Shown here in pieces: positions 1 through 7,876 of a stretch of DNA of 32,270 bases (its first letter is position 1; each line of letters begins with the position of its first letter). Where the stretch lies: the NCBI GenBank assembly GCA_016875095.1, contig VGSG01000049.1:1-32270 (forward strand). The letters run 5' to 3'. Under the pieces are notes generated by a model. It saw only the letters and a list, made by a program, of their open reading frames with translations. It ran no database searches and was not told the origin of the DNA. The position numbers and the translations under genes were made by a program. This stretch comes from Deltaproteobacteria bacterium. Lineage in GTDB: Bacteria; Desulfobacterota; Desulfomonilia; Desulfomonilales; Desulfomonilaceae.

Positions 1-89
1 TTCAATCCTGAGAGTACCTCTCGACCATTCGAAACGTCAATTGCAAGCGCAACAGTCCCGCGCATGTCAGGTCACCCTCGAAGGACGGT

Positions 90-119
90 TTGAGGGCGGA
101 CCCACGGGTAAGTTATTCT
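90..119 (+). promoter_or_regulatory. Possible sigma70-type promoter for the radical SAM gene
   Basis: A TTGAGG hexamer at 90-95 and a TATTCT hexamer at 114-119 are separated by 18 bases, and lie about 30 bases before the ATG at 150. Both hexamers are imperfect, so this is only a plausible promoter. Confidence 0.3.
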
Positions 120-149
120 TAGATATTGAGTGTATTTGAAGGTGTAGCC

Positions 150-1427
150 ATGAGAGCGCTCATTATCTCGGTCAACCGAGAAGAGATCAATATGCGGACT
201 TGGCCCTTGGGCGCGGCATGTGTGGCGGCGGCCGCGGAACAATCGGGTCATGATATTTTCTTTCTCGACTTGATGGAGGTTCAAAACCCCCATGCAGAGG
301 TGTCGAGAATAATAAGGGAGTTTGATCCGCAGGTTATCGGCCTCTCAATAAGAAATGTGGACGACCAGAGCATGGCGGACACGAAATTCTTCCTGGGCGA
401 AGTGAAAGACCTGACCTCACTTCTTGGACGGCTCACAAAAGCTCCCATCGTGCTGGGAGGCGCGGGGTACAGCATATTCCCGTCAGCCATGTTGAAATAC
501 CTGGACGCGGACATGGGGATTCAAGGCGAGGGGGAAACCGCGTTTGTCGAGCTTCTCGACAGGCTGGAAAGGGGGGACCGATTAGTGGGGCTTCCGGGGC
601 TCTACTTGCCCGGCGCGGGGCTTCAAGGTGAAAGGCTATTCGATAAGGATCTCGACTCTCTGCCTCTGCCCGGCGCGCGGTTTCTACCCGACAGCTATTT
701 CCAAGACAATGAGGAATTCTGGCTTCCGGTTCAAACTCGTCGAGGATGCCCATTCAGGTGCAGCTATTGCTCGACCGCCACCATAGAAGGCTGCCTCTTT
801 CGCAAACGAACACCTGAGAAACTTGTTCGGTGGCTTGGTCAGTGGGCGGACCGGGGAGCGCATCGTTACCACTTTGTTGACAACACGTTCAACATCCCGC
901 CTTCTTACTCAAAGGAGCTGTGTCGGCAACTTGTTCAAGCCCGGCTGAACGGAAAATGGCGCTGCATCGTGTATCCGTTTCGTGTTGATGAGGAGCTGGC
1001 TCGACTCATGGCCGAGGCGGGATGCGCAGAGGTCTCCGTTGGATTCGAAAGCGGGTCCGCTCAGGTGTTGTCAGGGATGAACAAACGATTCCGCGCCGAA
1101 GACGTTCGCAACGTGTGCGAAACCCTGGGGATGTGCGGCATATCCAGGATGGGTTTCTTGATGCTCGGGGGCCCTGATGAAACCAAAGAGTCCGCGCTGG
1201 AAAGCCTCGAATTCGCGGATTCGCTGAATCTGGAATGCGTGAAAGTGACGGTCGGTATCAGGATCTACCCTTTCACCGCGCTGGCAAGAACCGCGGTTGA
1301 TCAAGGGATGGTTAGTCCGGAGGACGATCTTCTTTTCCCCCGTTTTTACATGGCGCGCGGGCTCGGGGATTGGCTGCGGGAAACCGTGGATCGGTGGATC
1401 TCCACTCGCCCCAACTGGACCCGATGA
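150..1427 (+). CDS. Radical SAM protein with B12-binding-like N-terminal domain
   Basis: The protein has 425 residues when started at the ATG at 150. A TTG eight codons upstream stays in frame, but GAAGGTG just before the ATG is a good ribosome binding site, so I prefer the ATG. The N-terminal ~140 residues resemble the Rossmann-like B12-binding domain of the COG1032 family, but I see no DxHxxG cobalamin-ligand motif. The radical SAM core carries the cluster motif CPFRCSYC, with Cys200, Cys204 and Cys207 (CX3CX2C). Later segments GFESGS and GFLMLGGP match the strand ends of the radical SAM barrel. The family includes methyltransferases, cyclases and methylthiotransferases; nothing here fixes the substrate. 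It stands alone, and lexA downstream has its own promoter. Confidence 0.85.
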   Translation: MRALIISVNREEINMRTWPLGAACVAAAAEQSGHDIFFLDLMEVQNPHAEVSRIIREFDPQVIGLSIRNVDDQSMADTKFFLGEVKDLTSLLGRLTKAPIVLGGAGYSIFPSAMLKYLDADMGIQGEGETAFVELLDRLERGDRLVGLPGLYLPGAGLQGERLFDKDLDSLPLPGARFLPDSYFQDNEEFWLPVQTRRGCPFRCSYCSTATIEGCLFRKRTPEKLVRWLGQWADRGAHRYHFVDNTFNIPPSYSKELCRQLVQARLNGKWRCIVYPFRVDEELARLMAEAGCAEVSVGFESGSAQVLSGMNKRFRAEDVRNVCETLGMCGISRMGFLMLGGPDETKESALESLEFADSLNLECVKVTVGIRIYPFTALARTAVDQGMVSPEDDLLFPRFYMARGLGDWLRETVDRWISTRPNWTR

Positions 1428-1620
1428 ATAATCCGTTTTTCCGGCGATTTGAGGCGCGCCGTTCCCGTGTGTGGTATGACGTTTCAGGTCCGGGAATTTC
1501 GCGCGATCCCGGGAAACACCACAGCGGTCCCAAAATCATGCCCCCCGCTTCACGCGCCGGCCTGAATCTTCCAAAAGGGCAAGACTATAGGTTAACAGAA
1601 CAGGTGCGATGATTTTTTTC

Positions 1621-1649
1621 TTGCCAGGAGAACATATGTTCTATATATT
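1621..1649 (+). promoter_or_regulatory. lexA promoter (TTGCCA-17-TATATT)
   Basis: TTGCCA at 1621-1626 and TATATT at 1644-1649 are separated by exactly 17 bases, close to the sigma70 consensus. The predicted transcription start, six to eight bases past the -10 box, falls on or next to the lexA ATG at 1656. The message would therefore be leaderless, which fits the lack of a properly spaced ribosome binding site. Confidence 0.65.
1629..1642 (+). promoter_or_regulatory. SOS box (LexA operator)
   Basis: AGAACATATGTTCT is a perfect 14-base palindrome containing GAAC-N4-GTTC, the operator type first described for Gram-positive LexA/DinR. It lies wholly in the spacer between the -35 and -10 hexamers of the lexA promoter, so LexA binding would block RNA polymerase. 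This indicates autoregulation. I found no second copy before the dnaE2-like gene. Confidence 0.8.
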
Positions 1650-1655
1650 AGGGAT

Positions 1656-2321
1656 ATGGGAATCACGGACAGACAAAAAGAAATTGTGGAGTTCATCGGG
1701 ACCTTCCAGAGCAGCCAGGGGTTCCCCCCTTCGGTGCGGGAAGTCTGTCGAGGCTTGGGGCTGGTCTCGCCCGGGAGTCTGCACAAGCATTTACGAGCCC
1801 TGGAAAAGGAAGGCTTCCTGGAAGGCGCTCCCGGCAAGAAGCGGGCCTGGAAGCTCACCCGGGAAGGCTGGAACCTCATCGGAGGCCAAGGAGCGCCGTC
1901 TATCCCGTTGATCGGGCAAATTGCCGCAGGCACGCCGATTCTGGCGGAAGAGAACAGAGAAAACGAGCTTCCCATTGACCCCGCGCTCTTTGGATCTTCG
2001 GACGCGTTCGCCCTGCGCGTGCAGGGAGACTCGATGGAAGAAGCGAAAATCCTCCACGGAGATCTGGCGATCATCCAGCCGCAGCGTGAAGCGGAAAACG
2101 GCCAGATCGTCGCAGTCCTGGTACAAGGATTGGAGCCTGAAGCGACGCTCAAGATCTTTCGACGCCACAACGGGACCGTGGAATTACACGCGGCAAATCG
2201 GAATTACGAGCCGTTGATATTTACCGGAAAGGAGCTGTCACGAATAAGGATCCTGGGAAAACTCATCGGCGTCATCCGCGTCCGCCCTGAGAAGCCGCCG
2301 CAAGACCAGAGAAGTCCTTGA
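1656..2321 (+). CDS. lexA: LexA repressor
   Basis: This 221-residue protein is the SOS-response repressor. Residues 1-70 form the winged helix DNA-binding domain, beginning with a segment like the usual LxxRQxEIxxFI. The C-terminal half is the S24 autoprotease: the cleavage bond is Ala91-Gly92 (IAAGTP), the nucleophile Ser126 lies in GDSMEEA, and the general base Lys166 lies in ATLKIF. All parts needed for RecA-stimulated self-cleavage are present. The length is slightly above the usual 200-210, from the C-terminal tail. No other in-frame start exists between the promoter and this ATG. A palindromic operator sits in its own promoter, and the error-prone polymerase gene lies 405 bases downstream on the same strand, consistent with a lexA-dnaE2 damage module. 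Confidence 0.95.
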   Translation: MGITDRQKEIVEFIGTFQSSQGFPPSVREVCRGLGLVSPGSLHKHLRALEKEGFLEGAPGKKRAWKLTREGWNLIGGQGAPSIPLIGQIAAGTPILAEENRENELPIDPALFGSSDAFALRVQGDSMEEAKILHGDLAIIQPQREAENGQIVAVLVQGLEPEATLKIFRRHNGTVELHAANRNYEPLIFTGKELSRIRILGKLIGVIRVRPEKPPQDQRSP

Positions 2322-2327
2322 AGATTT

Positions 2328-2362
2328 GCCGGGGAAACTTCTTGCAAGAAGTTTCCCCCGGC
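2328..2362 (+). terminator. Strong hairpin after lexA
   Basis: An almost perfect inverted repeat of about 17 bases per arm (GCCGGGGAAACTTCTTG and its complement, with one extra C) starts seven bases after the lexA stop. It has essentially no loop and no clear U-tract, so it could be a terminator or an mRNA-stabilising hairpin. It would at least reduce read-through towards dnaE2. Confidence 0.55.
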
Positions 2363-2414
2363 GCCCTATTGGCGCTAGCTTATGACCTTCGCAGTTAGTG
2401 ATTTCGGTCTGTTA

Positions 2415-2497
2415 TCACCCTCCCCCTTCCCCCTCCCATCGAGGGAGGGGGTTCTGAAAACCCTCTCCCCTGGTGGGAGAGGGAAGGGGGAGGGGGT
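2415..2497. repeat. REP-like palindromic repeat, copy 1
   Basis: An approximately 83-base C-rich/G-rich element begins TCACCCTCCCCCTTCCCCCT and ends GGGAGAGGGAAGGGGGAGGG, so it can fold into a long hairpin with inner stems. A near-identical copy lies at 8683-8762 between unrelated genes. Such elements are dispersed non-coding repeats; no protein is encoded. Confidence 0.8.
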
Positions 2498-2726
2498 CGT
2501 CAGGGACCAAAGACCCGAGCCAAAGTTAGCGCTTATGCCCCGGTACCCCCTTCAAGAACTCCCAGGTTCTTGCGAGCGCTTCCAGCGCTTGCTTGCGCGA
2601 GGCAAGGCGTATTGTGTTTGACTCGTCTGCCACCCGCTCATTTCCTCTCCCATCAATAGAGAGGGATAAGTAAATTTAAGAAGTTACGTTGCAAATAAGA
2701 GGGTCTCTGGAAGTGGTGAGAAGCGG

Positions 2727-5348
2727 ATGGACAGGTTTGTACATCTGGAAGTTCATAGCGCCTTTTCTTTCCTGTGGGGGACGTTTACCCCGGAGGATCT
2801 GGTTGAGAGTGTGCGTTCTCTGGGGCAGAGGGCCGTCGCGTTGACGGATTACGGTCTTCACGGGGCGCCCAGGTTTTACAAAGCTGCGGAAAGCGCAGGC
2901 ATTCAGCCCATCGTGGGCGCACGGCTCAGCATCTGGGACGGTTCGCTCATAACTCTGCTCGCCACAAGCTTCGACGCGTATGGCAACCTGTGCCGCCTCA
3001 TCTCCATCGCGCTCGGCGATAGCATGGCTCCTCGGGTTTCACTCACCAAACAAGACCTGAAGCATTGGTCAAAAGGACTGGTCTGCTTGGCAGCCGAACG
3101 AGAATTCCGAACCGGCCGCCGGAGAACACGGAAGAACAGGGACGCTGTCAGGTTCAACCTGAAGGAATTGAAGGAAGTTCTCCACCATCCGGAATGGCTC
3201 TTCGTGACGCTACACAACCATGAGGCTGCAGAAGGCGGCGAAGATAGAGCCGTTTTCGAGGAAAACGTCAGCATTGCCGCTGAGTTAGGGCTTCCTATAG
3301 TGGCAACGAACCTGGTTACGTTCCTCAAGCCCGAGGATTACCTGATTCACCAGACCTTGGTGGGTATTCAGCGGGGACATCACCACAGGGATATTCATCC
3401 GCTTCCGAACGACCGCTTCTTTCTCGCTTCCGGTAAAGAGATGGCGCGGCGCATCCCTTATGCTCAGGCCCTTGCAAATACAGCATTTATAGCCGATCTG
3501 TGCCGATCTTTTTCTCTGCCGGTTGGGCGCCTGCATCCGCCCACTTTGCAGGAATCTCGTGAAGCATCAAAAAAGCTGGCTGTGGTCTGCTTCAAGGAAC
3601 TTGGTAAACTGCATCGATCTGTTCCTGCGGTCTATTTGAAGCAGCTCGACCAGGAACTGGCGAGCATCAATCGAATCAATCTGGCGGATTTTTTCCTTCT
3701 GGTGCGTCGGGTGGTCAACTTCGCCCGCTCCGGAGGCATACGTCACAGCGTGCGAGGATCGGCCGCGGGGAGTCTGGCGGTTTATCTCCTGCTGGGAGGT
3801 GTGGACCCGATGGCTCATGGCCTGCTCTTTGAGCGTTTCATCAACGAGGGGCGGGGCGATCTGCCCGACATAGACGTGGATTTCGACTCTGAGCGCCGTG
3901 ATGAGGTGATTCATTATCTCATGGATCTCCTCCCTCGACAGACCACTATGGTTGCCACTATTCACAGCTTCCGAGTCCGCAGCGCGGTGCGTCTTGCAGC
4001 CCGTGCTTTGGGTTATCCTTTGCATGAGATCAAACGGCTCTCCACCTGCCTCCCCTGGTCGTTGCGAGGCCGAGATCTCCTCGAAGCGCTGGAGAACCTT
4101 CCTGAGCTTCAGGATGCCCCGATTAGCAAAGAAACACGTCTCATCGAGGTTGCGGCGAATTTGACCGGGCTCCCATCCCAGGCATCGGTTCATCTGGGCG
4201 GGGTGCTCATCACTCCCGGTGAAGTCAAGGACTGGACGCCGGTGGGTATTTCACCGAAGGGGTTGCCGGTAGGGCAACTGGATAAGGACGATGCGGAAGC
4301 GCTCGGACTGCTCAAGCTGGATCTCCTGGGGCTGCGGATGCACACCGCTATTCGCAAGTCATTGGAAGTACTCGAGGAGAAGGGGATAGCCCTTGAGTTG
4401 GAACGACTCCCTCTCGACGATCGCAGGACCTATGCGCTCCTCCAAAGCACGGAGAGCCTAGGGGTTTTCCAATTGGAGTCCCCTGGACAACGAGGCCTCC
4501 TGGGCCATCTTCTGCCGAGGCGTTTCAGCGACCTGATCGCTCAGATCTCCCTCTTTCGGCCTGGGCCGGTGGAAGGCGACATGGTCCAGGTATATGTGCG
4601 GAGACGCAACAAAGAAGAACCGGCGCAGATACCTCATCCCGATCTGCTCCCCATCCTTGAGGAGACATACGGAGTGATTGTTTTCCAGGAGCAGGTCTTG
4701 CGCATTGCTCATGTGTTCGCGGGGCTCTCGTACGCGGAAGCTGATGCGTTCCGTCGAGCCATGACCAAAGATCGCAGGTCAAAGAAGATGGTTCGCCTCA
4801 GGAGCCGATTCGTGGAAGGCGCCCTGGCACGTGGCCACAGCCTCTCCATGATCGAAGACGTCTTCGAAAAGGTGGCCGCGTTTGCCGCATACGGTTTCTG
4901 TAAGGCTCATGCAGCTTCTTTTGCGCATATCACGTATCAGAGCGCTTTCCTCAAGGCCCACCACCCCCAGGCTTTTTATCTGGGGCTCTTGAATGCGGGC
5001 CATGTGGGCTCGTACCCACCCTCGACCATCCTGAACGAAGCCCGGCGACGCGGCATCCCGATCTTTCCTCCTCACGTGAATGCGTCAAGCCTGGAATACG
5101 AGGCGGAAGGGTCGGGTATCCGAGCGCCGCTCGTAGTGGTGAATGGGGTAGGGCCAGCGGTCGCGCGGCGAATCCTGGCTGAACGAAAAAGGAGAGGCGC
5201 GTTTCGTGACGAGACCGACTTTCTGACACGCCTCCCTCTGCCCGACAGTATCGTGGAGGCGCTCACCCTGGCCGGCGCGCTCGAAGCGCTCGAAGATACG
5301 GAATGGCATTTGGCGCCGGAAGTCTGGAGAAGCGCTTCACAAGCTTGA
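2727..5348 (+). CDS. dnaE2: Error-prone DNA polymerase III alpha subunit, DnaE2 type, lacking C-terminal OB domain
   Basis: This 873-residue protein is a C-family DNA polymerase. Residues 1-70 are the PHP domain (HLEVHSAFSF at 6-15), and GARLSIW follows. The catalytic palm has PDIDVDF at 380-386, giving Asp383 and Asp385, and the third aspartate Asp532 in KLDLLGL. The finger region and AYGFCKAHAASFA follow, then a helix-hairpin-helix region (VNGVGPAVARRIL) near 800-815. The protein stops about residue 873, whereas full-length DnaE2 is usually over 1,000 and continues into an OB fold. That OB fold is encoded by the next gene. The likely role is DNA-damage tolerance, given lexA upstream, but no imuA or imuB is in the window. 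The ATG at 2727 preserves the N-terminal PHP strand; its ribosome binding site is weak (GTGAG). Confidence 0.9.
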   Translation: MDRFVHLEVHSAFSFLWGTFTPEDLVESVRSLGQRAVALTDYGLHGAPRFYKAAESAGIQPIVGARLSIWDGSLITLLATSFDAYGNLCRLISIALGDSMAPRVSLTKQDLKHWSKGLVCLAAEREFRTGRRRTRKNRDAVRFNLKELKEVLHHPEWLFVTLHNHEAAEGGEDRAVFEENVSIAAELGLPIVATNLVTFLKPEDYLIHQTLVGIQRGHHHRDIHPLPNDRFFLASGKEMARRIPYAQALANTAFIADLCRSFSLPVGRLHPPTLQESREASKKLAVVCFKELGKLHRSVPAVYLKQLDQELASINRINLADFFLLVRRVVNFARSGGIRHSVRGSAAGSLAVYLLLGGVDPMAHGLLFERFINEGRGDLPDIDVDFDSERRDEVIHYLMDLLPRQTTMVATIHSFRVRSAVRLAARALGYPLHEIKRLSTCLPWSLRGRDLLEALENLPELQDAPISKETRLIEVAANLTGLPSQASVHLGGVLITPGEVKDWTPVGISPKGLPVGQLDKDDAEALGLLKLDLLGLRMHTAIRKSLEVLEEKGIALELERLPLDDRRTYALLQSTESLGVFQLESPGQRGLLGHLLPRRFSDLIAQISLFRPGPVEGDMVQVYVRRRNKEEPAQIPHPDLLPILEETYGVIVFQEQVLRIAHVFAGLSYAEADAFRRAMTKDRRSKKMVRLRSRFVEGALARGHSLSMIEDVFEKVAAFAAYGFCKAHAASFAHITYQSAFLKAHHPQAFYLGLLNAGHVGSYPPSTILNEARRRGIPIFPPHVNASSLEYEAEGSGIRAPLVVVNGVGPAVARRILAERKRRGAFRDETDFLTRLPLPDSIVEALTLAGALEALEDTEWHLAPEVWRSASQA

Positions 5349-5430
5349 GAGCCTGGGAAGAGTGGCGGAGGAGGTCCTTGGATCTCCTAACCCCCATAGG
5401 CGTTAACTCAAGGCTACGTCGTTCCTTCGT

Positions 5431-5527
5431 CCGTCATTCCGGCGGAAGCCGGAATCCAGTCTTTTTAATTTGATCTGGGCCCCGGGGCCTGCTCCGGACA
5501 ACGATCCGGGGTTCGCCGGGGTGACGG
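5431..5527. repeat. MITE/REP-like element between dnaE2 and its OB-fold partner
   Basis: A 97-base stretch has inverted ends CCGTCATTCC (5431-5440) and GGGGTGACGG (5518-5527). Inside the left end is a perfect hairpin ATTCCGGC-GGAA-GCCGGAAT (5436-5455) followed by TCTTTTT, which could also act as a terminator for dnaE2. The right half has CCCCGGGG and CCGGGG palindromes. The end structure resembles CGTCATTCC-type repeats common in deltaproteobacterial genomes. Confidence 0.6.
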
Positions 5528-5629
5528 GACACTGCTTGACGCAACTAACTGAAATCACTTGGGACGATCTTGTAAGTTAGCGTCTATGCTCCCAGCCCCT
5601 TCCATCTGAAAACGAGAAGACGAGTTCGT

Positions 5630-6133
5630 ATGAAAAATCCTGATACAACCACCATCGCAACCACCACCCAAAACGAAGCCCGGTCCATGACCGTCTTCTG
5701 TCGGGCTCATCCTCTGGAAGCTTTGCGTCCTCGACTAGCCGCGGAAGGAATTGTGACCGCCAAAGAGCTTCGACGCCTCCCCTCAGGCAAGAGAGTCCGC
5801 ATCACCGGAGTTCTGGTGATTATTCACATGCCGCCGACCAAGTCCGGCAAACGAGTTATCTTCATAACTCTTGAAGACGAAACCGGCCTGATCGACCTGG
5901 TGGTTTTCCCCAAGGCCCAAGTGAAATACGCCAAAGTTCTCCTAACCAGCGAAATCCAGACCGTCGAAGGCAAGCTCTACCGGGCCGGCAAAGACGGCCG
6001 CGCCATCTCCATCGTGGTCGAAAGCGTCATCCCCCACCTAACCGGCTCCCTGGAGAAGGCGCTGCAACTAGGGCATCCCGAGAACACCTCACCTGATTCT
6101 CGTGCCGAGGTGACAAAATCCTATCGTCAATAA
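5630..6133 (+). CDS. OB-fold protein equivalent to the DnaE2 C-terminal domain
   Basis: This 167-residue protein has a low-complexity N-terminus rich in Thr and Asn, then HPLEALRPRLAAEGIVTA, which matches the linker before the OB domain of full-length DnaE2. The OB fold follows at about 52-135: KRVRITGVLV, then FITLEDETGLIDLVVFP, the signature strand-turn-strand of the tRNA_anti/OB family in polymerase III alpha subunits. It probably binds single-stranded DNA and works in trans with the preceding polymerase. The two reading frames are separated by 281 bases containing a repeat element and several stops, so they are not joined by a single frameshift. The ATG at 5630 has GAGAAGACGAG before it. 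A shorter start at MTVFCRAHP (residue 20) is possible. Confidence 0.8.
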   Translation: MKNPDTTTIATTTQNEARSMTVFCRAHPLEALRPRLAAEGIVTAKELRRLPSGKRVRITGVLVIIHMPPTKSGKRVIFITLEDETGLIDLVVFPKAQVKYAKVLLTSEIQTVEGKLYRAGKDGRAISIVVESVIPHLTGSLEKALQLGHPENTSPDSRAEVTKSYRQ

Positions 6134-6168
6134 GCGAGGCCCGGACACCGGCCCGCCGCGAACAGCGT

Positions 6169-7506
6169 CTATTTCAACTTCTGCTCCCAGCTATTCTTGC
6201 CGTCCGGGTCGCTCCAACCCTGGAAACGAAGCGCGTTGGGGACTTCACGAGCCTTCCAGTAAGCGCTGTTTGCGCTGACGTACTTCCTTAACGATTCCAG
6301 GATGGTGGTGTAGTCCTTCCGGTCTTGTTCGCTGAGTTTTGGATCCGAAACCTGAGCGTTCAAAAACTGAATGGTGGCGTCCCTGAGTAGCCCTAGGTCT
6401 TTCTCAGGCCACTGCACCAGCACCAGGTCGTTTTCGACATTCGCATCCGCGTCGTTGGCCGTGAGGATCTGTTTGAGCTTCGCGCCCTGCTGCCTCAGGT
6501 TTTCGCCGTACGACGATATCACGTGATCGCGGCCCACGCTCAGAACAAGCGTCTGCTGAGCCGGGGTCAACTTGTTCCACACGTTCTTGTTGATGATCAT
6601 ATACGTGATCAGGAATTGCTGGTGCCAGCCAGGGAAGTGCACGTACCGAGTTCCCACGGCGCCGGGATTGCCCTCGGGAAGGCCGAAGAGCTGGGACACA
6701 TCGTCGAGCGGAGTGGCGAATTCGAACGCCTGTATGTGGCCGTCCTTTACAGCTTGGACCAGCGATCCTCCCCCGGCGATTGCGGCTACGAACTTGATGT
6801 TCTTCTTGGGGATCGCGCCTGCCGCTACCAGGTTGTCACAGGCTCGTTCAAGAACGAACTGGGCCGGCGGCAAGTACCGGAACGTCCAGGTCTGTTGGCA
6901 CAATCCGGCCAGTCCGATGCCCTCTTTTGATCCAACCTTGCCGACCGGGTGCATGAAGTACCCGGAGCCTTGCTGACTGCTTCCCACAATGGGTACGGCA
7001 ACGATGTTCTTGTTTCCCCCGTCGAGTATTTTTTCGAGAAGATCAAGGCCGGTTGTTTTGCCCTCGTCGATGGACTTTCCGTACAGAAATCCAATAAATT
7101 CATCGAAGTTAGGCCCGAAGGGAACTCCTGAATTGTAGATAAATCCCCATGCCGAGTTGAGGTCGGACCCGGATATGTACGCCGCGTCAAAACCGGCCCC
7201 GCCTGTCAGCGGGCCGCCCGCGGCCACCGCAGCCGCGATGTTCTTGAAGTCCTTGGGAATCGCCGGGGTCGGCTTGATCTTGGTGAACTTCACCTCGTTC
7301 TCTTTACCCAGGACAGTTGCGGAAATGTTCGCGAGCTTCGCGGCATAGTCGTCCGCAGGCGGGCCGATTGCCGCGGAACCGCTGAAGCTGCGAAAAGAAA
7401 TCTCCACCGCGGGCGCCATCTGCGCGGTCGACAAAATCGCGCAAACAAACACCGCAATCATGACGCCGACTTGTGACAGCCATCGTGACTGAGACATCCT
7501 AGCCAT
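6169..7506 (-). CDS. TRAP transporter substrate-binding protein, DctP family
   Basis: This 445-residue protein begins with a signal peptide (hydrophobic stretch about 14-28, likely cleavage near AQMAPA, residue 33), so it should be periplasmic. The segment IAGGGSLVQAVKDGHIQAFEFATPLDD, about residues 240-270, and the later FPGWHQQFLITYMIINKNVWNKLTPAQQ block match the DctP family, especially the branch binding alpha-keto and other organic acids. It is longer than typical members (330-370). GAGGGGG in front of the ATG is a strong ribosome binding site and favours the first Met over MSQ three codons later. No DctQ or DctM membrane gene is within the window, so the partner permease must lie elsewhere, or the protein is an orphan binding protein. 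The ligand cannot be read from the sequence. Confidence 0.85.
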   Translation of the reverse strand: MARMSQSRWLSQVGVMIAVFVCAILSTAQMAPAVEISFRSFSGSAAIGPPADDYAAKLANISATVLGKENEVKFTKIKPTPAIPKDFKNIAAAVAAGGPLTGGAGFDAAYISGSDLNSAWGFIYNSGVPFGPNFDEFIGFLYGKSIDEGKTTGLDLLEKILDGGNKNIVAVPIVGSSQQGSGYFMHPVGKVGSKEGIGLAGLCQQTWTFRYLPPAQFVLERACDNLVAAGAIPKKNIKFVAAIAGGGSLVQAVKDGHIQAFEFATPLDDVSQLFGLPEGNPGAVGTRYVHFPGWHQQFLITYMIINKNVWNKLTPAQQTLVLSVGRDHVISSYGENLRQQGAKLKQILTANDADANVENDLVLVQWPEKDLGLLRDATIQFLNAQVSDPKLSEQDRKDYTTILESLRKYVSANSAYWKAREVPNALRFQGWSDPDGKNSWEQKLK

Positions 7507-7579
7507 GTTGACCCCCTCTGATTTGCATGAGCCATGTTTTACGTAACTTGTGAGAGAATCGTTTGCAGCATTTCGCGTT

Positions 7580-7876
7580 TCAAGGTCGGTCCTCTCCGAC
7601 CGGTTCGGACGAATGCGCCTTGTATATGAGTGGATAGCTATCCGGATGCCTAATCGAATCCAGAGTCAGATCAACGTCTAGATCCGGCCAGTGAAGCTGT
7701 TCGCGGCCTTGTAGTTGCACACTCAGTATGGCTTGTAAGGGCGCGTTCTTGAACCAAGGAAACTCGTCGAACGAAAGAAATAGCTCTTCCTCGCCAAACA
7801 ATATCCAGAGACCATGCCGCGAGATATTGGTGACCTCAACCTCCGAAGTGCCTTTGCCAAGCGGTTCTGATTTCAT
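7580..7876 (-). CDS. DUF2442 domain protein
   Basis: This 98-residue protein contains the DUF2442 pattern: VEVTNISRHGLWILFGEEELFL at 13-34, FDEFPWFKNAPLQAI, and HWPDLDVDLTLDSI at about 62-75. The fold is small and beta-rich; the function is not established. It overlaps the end of an upstream DUF4160 frame by 41 bases (7836-7876), the usual tandem arrangement for these two families, which has prompted toxin-antitoxin-like proposals. Here the partner is interrupted by an amber codon, so this gene may be an orphaned half. Confidence 0.8.
   Translation of the reverse strand: MKSEPLGKGTSEVEVTNISRHGLWILFGEEELFLSFDEFPWFKNAPLQAILSVQLQGREQLHWPDLDVDLTLDSIRHPDSYPLIYKAHSSEPVGEDRP

Larger units (their letters stand above)
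2322..2726 (+). other. Intergenic region between lexA and dnaE2
   Basis: This 405-base gap has no convincing gene. In order it holds the lexA hairpin, a CCCTCTCCC/GGGAGAGGG palindromic repeat, a short motif (2523-2541) also found near 5574, an inverted repeat CAAGAAC-N6-GTTCTTG at 2553-2572, and a short CCTCTC/GAGAGG hairpin at 2644-2664 that looks like a remnant of the repeat. No GAAC-N4-GTTC box is present. The 79-codon open frame at 2382 runs through the repeat and is not a credible gene. Confidence 0.6.

Noticed and set aside
1370-1612. An 80-codon open frame overlapping the end of the radical SAM gene and reaching towards lexA
   Set aside because: It begins inside the previous gene in another frame, has no ribosome binding site and no recognisable family.
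2553-2572. CAAGAAC-N6-GTTCTTG as a second SOS box upstream of dnaE2
   Set aside because: The spacer between GAAC and GTTC is six bases, not four as in the lexA operator, and it lies more than 150 bases before dnaE2.
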